Assembly: GCF_006542425.1 (NCBI RefSeq) | Contig: NZ_VFID01000014.1 | Location: 248,001 to 312,000 of the forward strand | DNA: 64,000 nt | From: Pseudoxanthomonas sp. z9 | GTDB lineage: Bacteria > Pseudomonadota > Gammaproteobacteria > Xanthomonadales > Xanthomonadaceae | Direction of reading: 5' to 3' | In this document: positions 44,514-53,359 of the stretch, one piece after another | Numbering within the stretch: position 1 is the stretch's first letter | Layout of the letters: every line of letters begins with the position of its first letter | Translations under genes and position numbers: made by a program | The notes under the pieces: model-generated | Told to the model about the DNA's origin: nothing | Seen by the model: only the letters and a program-made list of their open reading frames with translations | Database searches by the model: none

Positions 44514-44541
44514 GCCCCTCCCCCGCAAGCGGGGAGGGCTG
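44514..44541. repeat. GC-rich imperfect inverted repeat
   Basis: CCCTCCCCCGC AAG CGGGGAGGG, a stem with one bulged C, followed by CTGGGCGGGGG. This type of CCCTCCCC...GGGGAGGG repeat is common between genes in high-GC Proteobacteria. It sits after the TfoX gene and may act as a terminator-like structure. Confidence 0.5.
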
Positions 44542-44716
44542 GGCGGGGGCAACCGAAGCCGATACCCCCTGACAACCGGACAACAATCCGAAGCCCGCAT
44601 CCTTCATCCAAAAGACGGACAGGCCCGCGCTCCCAACCCGCAAACGCACGCCAAGCCGCACAGTTCCGCCCGGTTTCATGACAGGCTGTCGCCCGTCTCC
44701 CGATACCACTTCGCCG

Positions 44717-45355
44717 ATGGAACCTGGCCCAACCCCGAAAGGACGCGCGTTCGCCGCCATCGTCGCGGCGGTCTCGGCGGCATCCGTGGTGCTGCAGTAC
44801 CTGCTGCTGCTCGAGTTGACCCGCGACAATGTCGGGGTGGCGCTGGGCACGCTGCGCTTCCTCAGCTACTTCACCATCCTCAGCAACCTGGGCGTGGTCG
44901 TGGTGTGCGTGACCGCGCTGCGCGGCGCCGACGGATTCTTTTCGCGGCCGCGCGTGCGTGGCGCCATCGCGCTGTACATCGGCGTGACCGGGCTGATCTA
45001 CCTGTTGATCCTGCGCCACCTGTGGCAGCCGCAGGGACTGCAATGGTGGGCCGACACCGGACTGCATTACGCCACCCCGCTGCTGTACGTGGCCTGGTGG
45101 CTGCTGGCCGCGCCGCATGGCCGCCTGAACCTGCGCGACGCGGTGGCCTGGCTGCTGTTCCCGCTGTTGTACCTGGCCTGGGTGCTGCTGCGTGGCGCCT
45201 GGCTGGGCGAATACCCTTATCCCTTCGTCAACGCGGGCGAACTGGGCTACGCCCGCACTGCGATCAACGCGACCGGCATCCTGGCCGTCTTCCTGCTGCT
45301 GGGCGGCATCCTGCTGGCCCTGGATCGCCTGCTGTCGCGGCGCCCGGATACCTGA
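44717..45355 (+). CDS. Pr6Pr-family (FAR-17a/AIG1-like) membrane protein
   Basis: A 212-residue protein with six hydrophobic segments and the Pr6Pr pattern: RFLSYFTILSNLGVVVVCVTAL, WADTGLHYATPLLYVAWWLLAAPHGRLNLRD, and LLFPLLYLAWVLLRGAWLGEYPYPFVNAGELGYART. The function in bacteria is unknown. The ATG at 44717 fits the start of the first helix; the upstream in-frame ATG at 44678 is less likely. Palindromic repeats follow its stop. Confidence 0.85.
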   Translation: MEPGPTPKGRAFAAIVAAVSAASVVLQYLLLLELTRDNVGVALGTLRFLSYFTILSNLGVVVVCVTALRGADGFFSRPRVRGAIALYIGVTGLIYLLILRHLWQPQGLQWWADTGLHYATPLLYVAWWLLAAPHGRLNLRDAVAWLLFPLLYLAWVLLRGAWLGEYPYPFVNAGELGYARTAINATGILAVFLLLGGILLALDRLLSRRPDT

Positions 45356-45360
45356 TATCC

Positions 45361-45459
45361 CTTGTGGGAGCGACGTCAGTCGCGACCGCCTCATTCCAGG
45401 TAGCGACGGGACAACACGCGAAAGGCAAAAGCTCGCGACTCACGTCGCTCCCACAGGAG
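45361..45459. repeat. Inverted pair of GGAGCGACGTRAGTCGCGA repeats (pair 1)
   Basis: The left arm CTTGTGGGAGCGACGTCAGTCGCGACC and the right arm GCTCGCGACTCACGTCGCTCCCACAGG are near-perfect inverse complements, separated by about 45 bp. Each arm also contains its own short palindrome (TCGCGA and GCGACGTCAGTCGC). REP/BIME-like intergenic element. Confidence 0.8.
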
Positions 45460-45480
45460 AGGAATTCGCCCGTCCCCGCC

Positions 45481-45565
45481 CTTGTGGGAGCGACGTCAGT
45501 CGCGATGCTCCTGGCTTTCGAGTTGACCCTTCGAAAGGGTCGCGACTTACGTCGCTCCTACAGGA
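45481..45565. repeat. Inverted pair of the same palindromic repeat (pair 2)
   Basis: The left arm CTTGTGGGAGCGACGTCAGTCGCGA and the right arm GTCGCGACTTACGTCGCTCCTACAGG lie 33 bp apart, directly after pair 1. Together they fill the gap between the Pr6Pr gene and the MFS gene. Confidence 0.8.
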
Positions 45566-45653
45566 GGGGCGTGTTTCCGTCCTTGTGGAGGCGGTGGACG
45601 AGCGGCCGCCGGGCATGCCATGTTCGCCGCCTTCGGCGAACGCGAGACCGCGC

Positions 45654-46937
45654 ATGACTTCCATCGAAGGGCAGCATCACCGGGCGTTCAACCGGCAGGA
45701 CGGCAAGACGCTCGGGCTGGCCGCGCTCGGTGGCGCGCTGGAGTTCTATGACTTCGTGGTGTTCGTGTTCTTCACCCGCATCCTGGGCGAACTGTTCTTC
45801 CCGCCGGGGACCGCGCCGTGGCTGACGCAGTTGCAGGTGTACGGCATCTTCGCCGCCGGCTACCTGGCGCGGCCGCTGGGCGGCATCGTGATGGCGCATT
45901 TCGGCGATCGCGGCGGGCGCAAGCGCATGTTCACCCTCAGCGTGCTGCTGATGGCGGTGCCGACCCTGTTGATCGGCCTGCTGCCGACCTATGCGCAGAT
46001 TGGCCTGCTGGCGCCGCTGCTGCTGTTGCTGTTGCGCATCGTGCAGGGCATCGCGGTGGGCGGCGAGGTACCGGGCGCGTGGGTGTTCGTGGCCGAACAC
46101 GTGCCGGCGCGGCACGTGGGCTTCGCCTGTGCCAGCCTGACCGCCGGACTCACCGCCGGCATCCTGATCGGTTCGCTGCTGGCGGCCTGGATCAATACGA
46201 CGATGACCCCGGCCGAGGTCGCCGGCGGCTGGTGGCGGCTGCCGTTCCTGCTCGGTGGCGCGTTCGGCCTGTTCGCGGTGTTCCTGCGCCGCTGGCTACA
46301 GGAGACGCCGGTGTTCGTGGAGATGCGCGCGCGCCGGCAGCTGGCGGAGGGTTTGCCGGTACGGCAGGCGCTGGCCGGACACGCGGGCGCGGTGCTGCGT
46401 TCGATGCTCGCCTCGTGGCTGCTGACCGCCGCGATCGTGGTCGGCGTGCTGCTCACGCCCAACCTGGTGCAGTCCTCGTTCGGACTGCCGCCGGCATTGG
46501 CGTTCCAGGGGGGCAGCGTGGCGACGGCCGCGCTGATCTTCGGTTGCCTGGCGGCGGGCTGGGCGGTGGACCGCTTCGGCGTGGCGGCCACCCTGTTGTT
46601 CGGTTCACTCGCGCTGGCGGCGGCGATTTATGCGCTGTATCTGCCGCTGGCGGCGGGGGATGCCTCGCAGTTCGTGCCGCGCTATGCGCTGGCCGGTTTC
46701 TGCATCGGCGTGGTCGGCGCGGTGCCGGCGCTGATGATCGCGGCGTTCCCGCCGGCGGTGCGGTTCTCCGGCGTGTCGTTTTCCTACAACGTCGCGTACG
46801 CGCTGTTCGGCGGCCTGACCCCGCCGCTGGTGGCCTACCTGTCCACCCACCTGGGCAAGACCGCGCCGGCGCACTACGTGGCCTTTGCCTGCGGCGTCGG
46901 CGTGCTGGTGGCGCTGCTGTCGATGCGGCGTGTTTGA
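45654..46937 (+). CDS. MFS transporter, metabolite:H+ symporter-like
   Basis: A 427-residue, twelve-helix MFS carrier of the MHS (ProP/KgtP/ShiA-like) type: GALEFYDFVVFVFFTRILGELFFP at the start, the motif FGDRGGRKRMFTLSVLLMAVPTLLIGLLPTY, and GGEVPGAWVFVAEHVPARHVGFACAS. It likely takes up an organic acid or osmolyte by proton symport. The ATG at 45654 is chosen because the sequence before it is repeat DNA. The 3' end is partly duplicated downstream. Confidence 0.9.
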   Translation: MTSIEGQHHRAFNRQDGKTLGLAALGGALEFYDFVVFVFFTRILGELFFPPGTAPWLTQLQVYGIFAAGYLARPLGGIVMAHFGDRGGRKRMFTLSVLLMAVPTLLIGLLPTYAQIGLLAPLLLLLLRIVQGIAVGGEVPGAWVFVAEHVPARHVGFACASLTAGLTAGILIGSLLAAWINTTMTPAEVAGGWWRLPFLLGGAFGLFAVFLRRWLQETPVFVEMRARRQLAEGLPVRQALAGHAGAVLRSMLASWLLTAAIVVGVLLTPNLVQSSFGLPPALAFQGGSVATAALIFGCLAAGWAVDRFGVAATLLFGSLALAAAIYALYLPLAAGDASQFVPRYALAGFCIGVVGAVPALMIAAFPPAVRFSGVSFSYNVAYALFGGLTPPLVAYLSTHLGKTAPAHYVAFACGVGVLVALLSMRRV

Positions 46938-46944
46938 CGAAGGC

Positions 46945-47012
46945 CTTTGTAGGAGCGACGTGAGTCGCGATCGGAAACCTGGCCGGGTCGCGACTCACGT
47001 CGCTCCTACAGG
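46945..47012. repeat. Inverted pair of palindromic repeat (pair 3)
   Basis: Left arm CTTTGTAGGAGCGACGTGAGTCGCGATC, right arm GTCGCGACTCACGTCGCTCCTACAGG, separated by about 13 bp. It starts 8 bp after the MFS stop codon and lies inside a duplicated segment. Confidence 0.8.
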
Positions 47013-47040
47013 CAATGCAGGCGGCGCGCTGCAACTGTGT

Positions 47041-47103
47041 CGGCGTGCTGATGGCGTGGCTGTCGATGCGGCGTGGCTGACCTTCTTGTGGGAGCGACGT
47101 AAG
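47041..47103. repeat. Second copy of the MFS 3' end (period 143 bp)
   Basis: The stretch CGGCGTGCTGATGGCG...TGTCGATGCGGCGTGG (47041-47076) repeats the last codons of the MFS gene (CGGCGTGCTGGTGGCG...TGTCGATGCGGCGTG, 46898-46932). It is followed, as in the original, by CTTGTGGGAGCGACGT, the start of a palindromic repeat. The copy has drifted by several bases and is not translated. It indicates a tandem duplication of gene tail plus repeat arm. Confidence 0.7.
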
Positions 47104-47146
47104 TCGCGAATCGGTGGGGTATCGCGACTCACGTCGCTCCCACGAG
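47085..47146. repeat. Inverted pair of palindromic repeat (pair 4)
   Basis: Left arm CTTGTGGGAGCGACGTAAGTCGCGA, right arm ATCGCGACTCACGTCGCTCCCACGAG, with about 11 bp between. It belongs to the duplicated segment and ends 10 bp before the DUF72 gene's stop. Confidence 0.8.
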
Positions 47147-47156
47147 CAAGACGTTG

Positions 47157-47984
47157 CTACAGCCGCTCGATCAGCGCCATCAACGCCATCGCGGCGGCGG
47201 GATTGCGTTCCTTGGCGGCGCTGATGAAGTAGACGAACACGTCGCGCGGCGCATCGCCGGAACCGGGCGCTTCGACATGCGGCAGCTCGGCGGGATCGCC
47301 GCCATCGGCCCACTGCCGCGCGCGCGTGGCCCAGGTGTCCAGTTCCGCGTCCGGGTAGCCGCTGGCGATGTCGCTGCGGGTACCCATCAGGCGCGCGTAG
47401 ACGAAGTCGGCGGTGAGGTCGGCGAAGCGTGGATAATCCGGCGAGTCGGTGAACACCGTCGCCATGCCATGGCGACGGGCGAGGGCGAGGAAGTCCGGGG
47501 TGATGAAGGCCGGATCGCGCACGTCCAGCACATGGCGCAGGCGCCGGCCGGCGGCCTCGCGCGGCAGCAGGTCCAGGAACGCGGCGAAGTCGTCGGCCTC
47601 GAGCTTGCGCCCGGCTTCGAACTGCCACACCAGCGGGCCGAGCTTGTCCTTGAGTTCGGCGATGCCGCCGATGAAGTCCTCGACCTGCACCCGGGTCTTC
47701 GCCAGCGCCCGCGATTGCACGATGCGCTTGGGTGCCTTGGCCGAGAACAGGAAGCCGTCCGGGGTCTCGTCGCGCCACTTGGCGTAGGTGGCCGGCTGCT
47801 GCGCGCCGTAGTAGGTGCCGTTGATCTCGATGGCGGTGACGTGGCGGCTGGCGAACTCCAGCTCGCGCCGCTGGACCAGGCCGGCCGGATAGAAGTTGCT
47901 GCGCCAGGGTGCGAACACCCAGCCGCCGATGCCGACCCGGATGGCCTGGGGCGCGCCGTCGGCGGCGGAGAACAGATCAGTCAT
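47157..47984 (-). CDS. DUF72-family TIM-barrel protein
   Basis: A 275-residue soluble protein of the DUF72 (YecE-like) family: IRVGIGGWVFAPWRSNFYPAGLVQRRELEFASRHVTAIEINGTYYG near the start, then FLFSAKAPKRIVQSRAL, LGPLVWQFEA and VLDVRDPAFITPDFLALARRHGMATVFTDSP, and the C-terminal DVFVYFISAAKERNP. The biochemical role is unknown. Its stop codon is beside palindromic repeat pair 4. Confidence 0.93.
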   Translation of the reverse strand: MTDLFSAADGAPQAIRVGIGGWVFAPWRSNFYPAGLVQRRELEFASRHVTAIEINGTYYGAQQPATYAKWRDETPDGFLFSAKAPKRIVQSRALAKTRVQVEDFIGGIAELKDKLGPLVWQFEAGRKLEADDFAAFLDLLPREAAGRRLRHVLDVRDPAFITPDFLALARRHGMATVFTDSPDYPRFADLTADFVYARLMGTRSDIASGYPDAELDTWATRARQWADGGDPAELPHVEAPGSGDAPRDVFVYFISAAKERNPAAAMALMALIERL

Positions 47985-48001
47985 GCGGGCAGTCGGTCCG
48001 G

Positions 48002-48427
48002 TCAGGTCTTCCAGGGATCATAGCTGCCGAACCACCACAGATGACCCTCCGGATCCTTGCAGGCATAGCCGCGCCCGCCGTAGTCCTGATCCGCCAGTTC
48101 GATGACGATTTCGGCGCCGGCGGCCCTGGCCCGGGCGTAGTGGGCGTCCGCATTGGCGACGATCACGCAGGGGCTCTGGGTCTCCCGCCCGCCGGCGTCG
48201 CCGGGCTGGACGATGTGCCGTCCCCACTCGCCGCCGCCGGAGGCGGAGCCGAGCATGATCATGCCGTTGCCGAAGGTCAGCTGGGCGTGGTGGACGGTGT
48301 CGCCATCGGCATGGACCGCCTGGCGCTCGAACCCGAACGCCTCGCACAGCCAGTCGATGGCGGCACGGGCATCGCGGTAACGCAGGCAGGGGATGATGGT
48401 CGAGTTCGTGGAGGCTGCCAGGCTCAT
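48002..48427 (-). CDS. VOC/glyoxalase-family protein
   Basis: A 141-residue protein with the vicinal-oxygen-chelate beta-alpha-beta-beta-beta fold: IIPCLRYRDARAAIDWLCEAFGFERQAV, AQLTFGNGMIMLGSASGG, CVIVANADAHYARARAAGAEIVIELADQDYGGRGYACKDPEGHLWWFGSY. Likely a small antibiotic-resistance-like or glyoxalase-like enzyme, substrate unknown. It is 17 bp upstream of the DUF72 gene on the same strand. Confidence 0.9.
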   Translation of the reverse strand: MSLAASTNSTIIPCLRYRDARAAIDWLCEAFGFERQAVHADGDTVHHAQLTFGNGMIMLGSASGGGEWGRHIVQPGDAGGRETQSPCVIVANADAHYARARAAGAEIVIELADQDYGGRGYACKDPEGHLWWFGSYDPWKT

Positions 48428-48570
48428 GCGGTGCTCCGGGGACAAGGGTCGACCGGCAGGATAGTCCGTGCCGCCGGGACCCCTGTGAAAGCATTCAGTT
48501 TGCGTTATCGTGTCGCCGTCCCGGACGCCCCCACCCATCGCCCGGTCTCCCTCCCGTACCGGAACTCCCC

Positions 48571-49605
48571 ATGCGCTCGACAGGAACCCTCCTGCTGGCT
48601 GCGATGGCACTGTGCAGCTTCTCCGCCGCCGCCCGCGACTATTGCAACGAATCCACCGATCTTCCGCCCACGGTCAACTTCCGGGTCGACAACGATCTGT
48701 TCGGCCACCAAGACCAGGGCTACAGCAACGGCGTGATGCTCACGCTGGTCTCGCCCAACCTCAAGGATTACACCGATGATCCCTGCCTGCCGCGGCTGGC
48801 CCGCTGGATCAACCGCCACCTGGACGCGCTGACGCCGGAAGGCTTCGAGCAGCAGAACATGGTGGTCAGCTTCGCCCACGGCATCTTCACCCCGACCGAT
48901 CCGACCCGCCGCGATGTAATCCCCGATGATCGCCCGTATGCCGGCGTGCTGCTGGCGAGCCTGGGTTACAACGCCCGCAATGGCGATCATCTGCGCACCA
49001 CCCAGTTGCAGTTCGGCATCGTCGGCCCGTCCGCCCTGGGCAAGCAGGTGCAGAACGAGGTCCACAAGATCACCGGCGGCGACAAGTTCGAAGGCTGGGA
49101 CAACCAGCTGCGCGACGAGCCGGTGTTCCGCATCGTGCACGAGCGCATGCGCCGGTTCGCCCCGGAACAGGAAGGCATCTGGAGCTGGGACGCGGTCGGC
49201 CACTACGGCGGCACGCTCGGCACGCTGACCACCTATGCCAACGTGGGGGGCGAGGTGCGTTTCGGCCGCTACCTGCCCAACGATTTCGGCAGCACGCCGC
49301 TGCGCCCGGCCGGCGAGAACACCGCGCCCACCGGCAGCCGGATTCCGCCGGACGTGCTGGGCTTCCACATGTTCCTGACCACCGACGCGCGCTGGGTGCT
49401 GCGCGACATCACCCTGGACGGCAACACCTTCAAGGACAGCCACAGCGTGGACAAGCGGGCCTTCGTCGGCGAGTACGGCTATGGCCTGGCCTTCATGTAC
49501 GGCCGTTGGAAATTCGCCCTGGCGCGTTACCACAGCACCCGTGAATTCGACGGCCAGAAGGAACGGCCGGTGTTCGGCAGTTTCACCATCAGCCGCACCT
49601 TCTGA
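48571..49605 (+). CDS. Lipid A deacylase LpxR-family outer-membrane protein
   Basis: A 344-residue outer-membrane protein with signal peptide (residues 1-21) and the LpxR (DUF2219) pattern [27 protein letters not shown], which holds the Asn/Asp and Ser-Asn-Gly residues of the active-site area, then [37 protein letters not shown] and a barrel ending in SRTF. In Salmonella LpxR removes the 3'-acyloxyacyl chain of lipid A, altering innate recognition. The role here is inferred from the family. Confidence 0.9.
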   Translation: MRSTGTLLLAAMALCSFSAAARDYCNESTDLPPTVNFRVDNDLFGHQDQGYSNGVMLTLVSPNLKDYTDDPCLPRLARWINRHLDALTPEGFEQQNMVVSFAHGIFTPTDPTRRDVIPDDRPYAGVLLASLGYNARNGDHLRTTQLQFGIVGPSALGKQVQNEVHKITGGDKFEGWDNQLRDEPVFRIVHERMRRFAPEQEGIWSWDAVGHYGGTLGTLTTYANVGGEVRFGRYLPNDFGSTPLRPAGENTAPTGSRIPPDVLGFHMFLTTDARWVLRDITLDGNTFKDSHSVDKRAFVGEYGYGLAFMYGRWKFALARYHSTREFDGQKERPVFGSFTISRTF

Positions 49606-49625
49606 GCGGCGCCTTGGAGACAGCG

Positions 49626-50102
49626 ATGGACTGGACCACGCCGGATCTCTGCGATACCCACCCCCACGTACAGATCGCCGAACCGCTGTTCCGCGGATTC
49701 GGTGGCCGGGTGGCTTTCCATGGCGCCCTCGTCACCGTGCGCTGCCACGAGGACAATTCGCGGGTGCGCGAACTGGCCGGCACGCCGGGGCAGGGACGGG
49801 TGATGGTGGTGGACGGCGGCGGCTCGCTGCGCCGCGCGCTGCTGGGCGATCAGATCGCGGCGAACGCGGCGCGCAACGGCTGGGCGGGCTTCCTGATCCA
49901 TGGCGCGGTGCGCGATGTGGAAGTGCTGGCGCAGCTGGATCTGGGCGTGCAGGTGCTGGCCGCGCATCCGATGAAGACCGAGAAGCGCGGCCTGGGCGAG
50001 GTGGACGTGCCGGTGACATTCGCCGGCGTCGATTTCCATCCCGGCCACTGGCTGTATGCGGATGCCAATGGCGTGATTGTCAGTACTCGTGCGCTGACCT
50101 GA
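49626..50102 (+). CDS. rraA: RraA-family protein
   Basis: A 158-residue protein with the RraA pattern: [119 protein letters not shown]. Members either inhibit RNase E by binding its scaffold or act as metal-dependent aldolases. GGAGA 5 bp before the ATG at 49626 supports the start. A palindromic repeat follows. Confidence 0.93.
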   Translation: MDWTTPDLCDTHPHVQIAEPLFRGFGGRVAFHGALVTVRCHEDNSRVRELAGTPGQGRVMVVDGGGSLRRALLGDQIAANAARNGWAGFLIHGAVRDVEVLAQLDLGVQVLAAHPMKTEKRGLGEVDVPVTFAGVDFHPGHWLYADANGVIVSTRALT

Positions 50103-50117
50103 AAAAATTCCTGATTC

Positions 50118-50201
50118 CCCTGTAGGAGCGACGTGAGTCGCGACCGTCGCCCCAAGGAGACTGCATAGGATACGGTCGCGACTTACGTCGCTCCTACAGG
50201 G
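50118..50201. repeat. Inverted pair of palindromic repeat (pair 5)
   Basis: Left arm CCCTGTAGGAGCGACGTGAGTCGCGACCG and right arm CGGTCGCGACTTACGTCGCTCCTACAGGG, exact inverse except for one base, 26 bp apart. It lies between the convergent rraA and DUF885 genes. Confidence 0.85.
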
Positions 50202-50242
50202 AGAGAAGCGGGCGGAAGGGGCATCCTCCCGCCCGCCATCGA

Positions 50243-52051
50243 TCACTGGATCGGTTCGTCCAGCATCAGCTCGCGCACGAAACGCACCGGCGGCGCGCCG
50301 TAGGACAGCACCTGATCGTGATAGGCCTTGGCGTTGAACTTGTCGCCGAGCTTGGCCTCCATCGCCTTGCGCAGATCGAAATGCTCCTGCGCGCCGACGA
50401 AATAGGTCGGCAGCTGCGCCGAGCTGAGCTGCGCGCGGGTCCACTTGCCGGCGGCCTCGCGTTCCTGCTGGAAGGTCTGCCGGACCATCAGGTCCATCGC
50501 CTGTTCGCGGCTCCAGCCGTCCACGTGCACGCCCTGATCGAGGATGGCGTTGCCGATGGTGCGCAGGTAGAACTTCAGCTGCACCAGCCGGAACAGCGGA
50601 TCGTTGTCCAGGTAACCGGCGTCGGCCATCATCCGCTCGGTGTAGACCGCCCAGCCTTCGGCGAACAGGCCCGAACGCAGCACCGCGCGCAGGGTCGAAG
50701 GGAACTTGGCCGAATGCCAGCCTTCCAGATAGTGCCCCGGCGTGCCTTCGTGGATGCTCAGCAGGTGGATCATCCGGCTGTTGTATTCGCGCAGGAACGA
50801 GTCGACCTGCGCCTGGCTCCAGTCTTCCGGAATCGGCGAGATCGCGTAGAAGGTCTTGAGGTTCTTGTCCAGCGGACCGGGCGAATCGCAGTACGCCACC
50901 GCCACGCCGCGCTGGAATTCCGGCATCGGGATGATATCGACCGGCGCGTCCGGCAGGGTCACCAGATCCTTGGCGCGGACGAAGTCGGTGGCCGACTTCA
51001 GCGCGGCCTCGGCATCGGGCACGACCTTGTCGCGCGCCGGGCGCTCGGCATAGGCCAGTTCCAGCGCCGCCTCGATGGCCTTCTGCTGCTGCTCGTCGCT
51101 GGGCGAGGCCGGCAGCGCGGGCGCACCCGGTTTGTCCTTCAGCACCTGCTGCGCGATCGCGTACATCTCGCCACGCACACGCTTGAGCTCACCCTCGGCG
51201 CGCTGCTTGATCTCCGCGCGCGACAGCGAGGAGAGCAGGGCGAACTTGAGCTTCTGGTCGTAGATCTTCTCGCCGACCCGGAAATCGCCCTTGGCGTTGG
51301 GCACCAGGGTCTTGTCCAGCCATTGCTGGTGTTCCTCCACCGCCTTCTTCAGGGTCCCGGTGGCCGCGGCCAATCGCTGCTGCTCGGCTTCCGGCAGTTC
51401 CTTCGCGTGCGGGGTGATGAAGCTGTCGACGATGCTGAGGATGCCGGCGTTCTGCCTGGCGACCGTCTCGGCGTGGATCTTCGGCACCCGCGCCGGATCC
51501 AGGTTGGCGCGGGCCTGCGCCAGCAGGGTCGGGATTTTCTCCATGCGGTCGATCGCCGACTTCAGGCGTTCCGGCAGCGGCGCGAATTCACGCGCCATCA
51601 GGTTGTACAGGGCGCCGCCGGCCAGGCCGCTGTAGACCTGCGGATCCCAGGCCCAGGACTGCAGGGTCTCGTTGCCCCAGGCGTCGTACTCCAGCTGGTT
51701 GCGCAGGATCGCCGCGTCCACCTGGTTCTCGCGTGACAACTTCGAGACATCCATCGCGCCCAGTTCGGCCAGCATCTTGCGGCTGAAGTCCAGGCTCTTC
51801 TGCCGGCCTTCGGCGCTCAGATCATCGACCTCGCTGTCGTAGCGGTGCTCGCCAATCTGCGTGGCGCTGACCGGCGACAACTGCAGCCAGCCTTCAAGCG
51901 CGCGCTTGGACAGGTCGGCGAAACGCGCGTCGGCCTGCGCGTCGGCGGCGGCGGCCGTGGCCGAGGGGGCATCGCCGGGGGCGGGTGCATCGGTCTTCTG
52001 GCAGGCGGCCAGGCTGGTCAGGAGGGCAAGGGCAAGCAGGCTGTGGCGCAT
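50243..52051 (-). CDS. DUF885 metallopeptidase-like lipoprotein
   Basis: A 602-residue lipoprotein with lipobox SLAAC (Cys17). The DUF885 domain has the putative zinc motif IHEGTPGHYLEGWHS (HExxPGH) and the C-terminal region EGWAVYTERMMADAGYLDNDPLFRLVQLKFYLR. It probably cleaves peptides in the periplasm; the substrate is unknown. I chose the ATG at 52051 because GAGA lies about 6 bp upstream; MSM at 52057 is an alternative. It is convergent with rraA across repeat pair 5. Confidence 0.9.
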   Translation of the reverse strand: MRHSLLALALLTSLAACQKTDAPAPGDAPSATAAAADAQADARFADLSKRALEGWLQLSPVSATQIGEHRYDSEVDDLSAEGRQKSLDFSRKMLAELGAMDVSKLSRENQVDAAILRNQLEYDAWGNETLQSWAWDPQVYSGLAGGALYNLMAREFAPLPERLKSAIDRMEKIPTLLAQARANLDPARVPKIHAETVARQNAGILSIVDSFITPHAKELPEAEQQRLAAATGTLKKAVEEHQQWLDKTLVPNAKGDFRVGEKIYDQKLKFALLSSLSRAEIKQRAEGELKRVRGEMYAIAQQVLKDKPGAPALPASPSDEQQQKAIEAALELAYAERPARDKVVPDAEAALKSATDFVRAKDLVTLPDAPVDIIPMPEFQRGVAVAYCDSPGPLDKNLKTFYAISPIPEDWSQAQVDSFLREYNSRMIHLLSIHEGTPGHYLEGWHSAKFPSTLRAVLRSGLFAEGWAVYTERMMADAGYLDNDPLFRLVQLKFYLRTIGNAILDQGVHVDGWSREQAMDLMVRQTFQQEREAAGKWTRAQLSSAQLPTYFVGAQEHFDLRKAMEAKLGDKFNAKAYHDQVLSYGAPPVRFVRELMLDEPIQ

Positions 52052-52173
52052 CGACATTCTCGCGGCAGTGCACAAAGGACGGGGCCGACACCTTAGCCGC
52101 TGGGCCGCCCCGCCGCATCTGCCATTCGATTACCCTTGTGGCTCCGATGCCCACCAGCAGGAGCAAACGAAAG

Positions 52174-52521
52174 ATGAAACACCAGGGAAGTTGCCATTGC
52201 GGCCGCATCGCGTTCGAGGTGGAAGGCGACATCGCCGAGGTCTACGACTGCAATTGTTCGATGTGCCGCCGCCGCGGCGGGCTGCTGTGGTTCGGACCGC
52301 GGTCCGCGTTCCAGCTGACCCGCGGGGAAGGCGACGTGGGCACCTACACCTTCAACAAGCACGCCATCCAGCACCGCTTCTGCCCGAACTGCGGCATCGC
52401 CGTCTACGGCGAGGGCGACAACCCGAAGAGCGGGCCGATGATCGCCATCAACGTGCGCTGCCTGCCCGACGTGGAGCTGGCGACGCTGAAAGTGGTGCCG
52501 ATCGACGGCGCGAGCTTCTGA
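52174..52521 (+). CDS. GFA/CENP-V-type zinc protein
   Basis: A 115-residue protein of the glutathione-dependent formaldehyde-activating (GFA) fold with the zinc ligands in order: CHC (Cys7, Cys9), DCNCSMC (Cys26, Cys28, Cys31) and FCPNCGI (Cys70, Cys73). Members bind zinc and some add formaldehyde to glutathione, but most have unknown substrates. It starts a run of three + strand genes (52174, 52530, 53360). Confidence 0.93.
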   Translation: MKHQGSCHCGRIAFEVEGDIAEVYDCNCSMCRRRGGLLWFGPRSAFQLTRGEGDVGTYTFNKHAIQHRFCPNCGIAVYGEGDNPKSGPMIAINVRCLPDVELATLKVVPIDGASF

Positions 52522-52529
52522 GGACACCC

Positions 52530-53315
52530 ATGATCACCGGCAAACCTGTCCTGCGCGTGGGCGCGGGAGCGATGCTGGCGCTGCTGCTCGCGACCGGATG
52601 CGCGCGCCAGGAAAGCACGGGCGTGGCGGCCGCGGCGCCGGCCGTGCGCAATCCCGACGGCGCCATGCTCGCCTATGAGCACGACCTGGAAATCCTGCTG
52701 GAGGAACAGGCGATCCCCGCGCGACTCAAGGCCAGCCAGCAGGCCTGCGCCAGCGGCAGGTTCGGCGATTGCAGCGTGCTGGAGGTGAGCCAGCAGGGTG
52801 GAGATCATCCGCGCGCCAGCCTGACCGTGCGGATAGCGCCTGCGGGCGTGGAGCCTTTCATCGCCCAGGCGGCGCAGGGCGCGGACATCGGCAGCCGCAA
52901 TACCCGCGCCGAGGATCTGGCCCGTGCGGTCGGCGACAACCACCTGTTGCAGGATCGGCTTGGCCGCGAGCGCGAGCGCCTGATTGAATTCCAGCAGCGC
53001 CGCGATCTGGCGGTGGCCGACATGATCGCGCTGTCGCAGCAGTTGGCCCAGGTCGAGGCGCAGCTGCAGGCAGCGCAGCAGGAAGGCGCCCAGCATCGCC
53101 ACCGCATCGACACCCAGCGTGTCACCCTCGGATTCGTCCCGCCCGGCGGACAGAGCGGGCGCGGCGAGATCCGCCAGGCGCTGCGCGATTTCACCGCCAC
53201 CCTGTCCACCGGCACCGCGTGGACGATCCGGGCGGTGGCGTTCCTGATCCCGGTCGGGCTGGTGCTGTGGGTGCTGATCGGCCTGGTGCGGCGCTGGCGG
53301 CGCAGGAAAGCCTGA
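52530..53315 (+). CDS. DUF4349 lipoprotein
   Basis: A 261-residue protein with lipobox ATGC (Cys24), an exported domain of the DUF4349 type (AYEHDLEILLEEQAIPARLKASQQACASGRFGDCSVLEVSQQGGDHPRASLTVRIAPAGVEPFIAQ), a long helical coiled-coil segment (about 130-190, RERERLIEFQQRRDLAVADMIALSQQLAQVEAQL) and a C-terminal TM helix (about 228-250). The function is unknown. The ATG is 8 bp after the GFA stop, so the two are likely co-transcribed. Confidence 0.85.
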   Translation: MITGKPVLRVGAGAMLALLLATGCARQESTGVAAAAPAVRNPDGAMLAYEHDLEILLEEQAIPARLKASQQACASGRFGDCSVLEVSQQGGDHPRASLTVRIAPAGVEPFIAQAAQGADIGSRNTRAEDLARAVGDNHLLQDRLGRERERLIEFQQRRDLAVADMIALSQQLAQVEAQLQAAQQEGAQHRHRIDTQRVTLGFVPPGGQSGRGEIRQALRDFTATLSTGTAWTIRAVAFLIPVGLVLWVLIGLVRRWRRRKA

Positions 53316-53359
53316 TCAGGGCACCGCTTCGCTTTTCAAATACTCACGGAGAACTGGAC

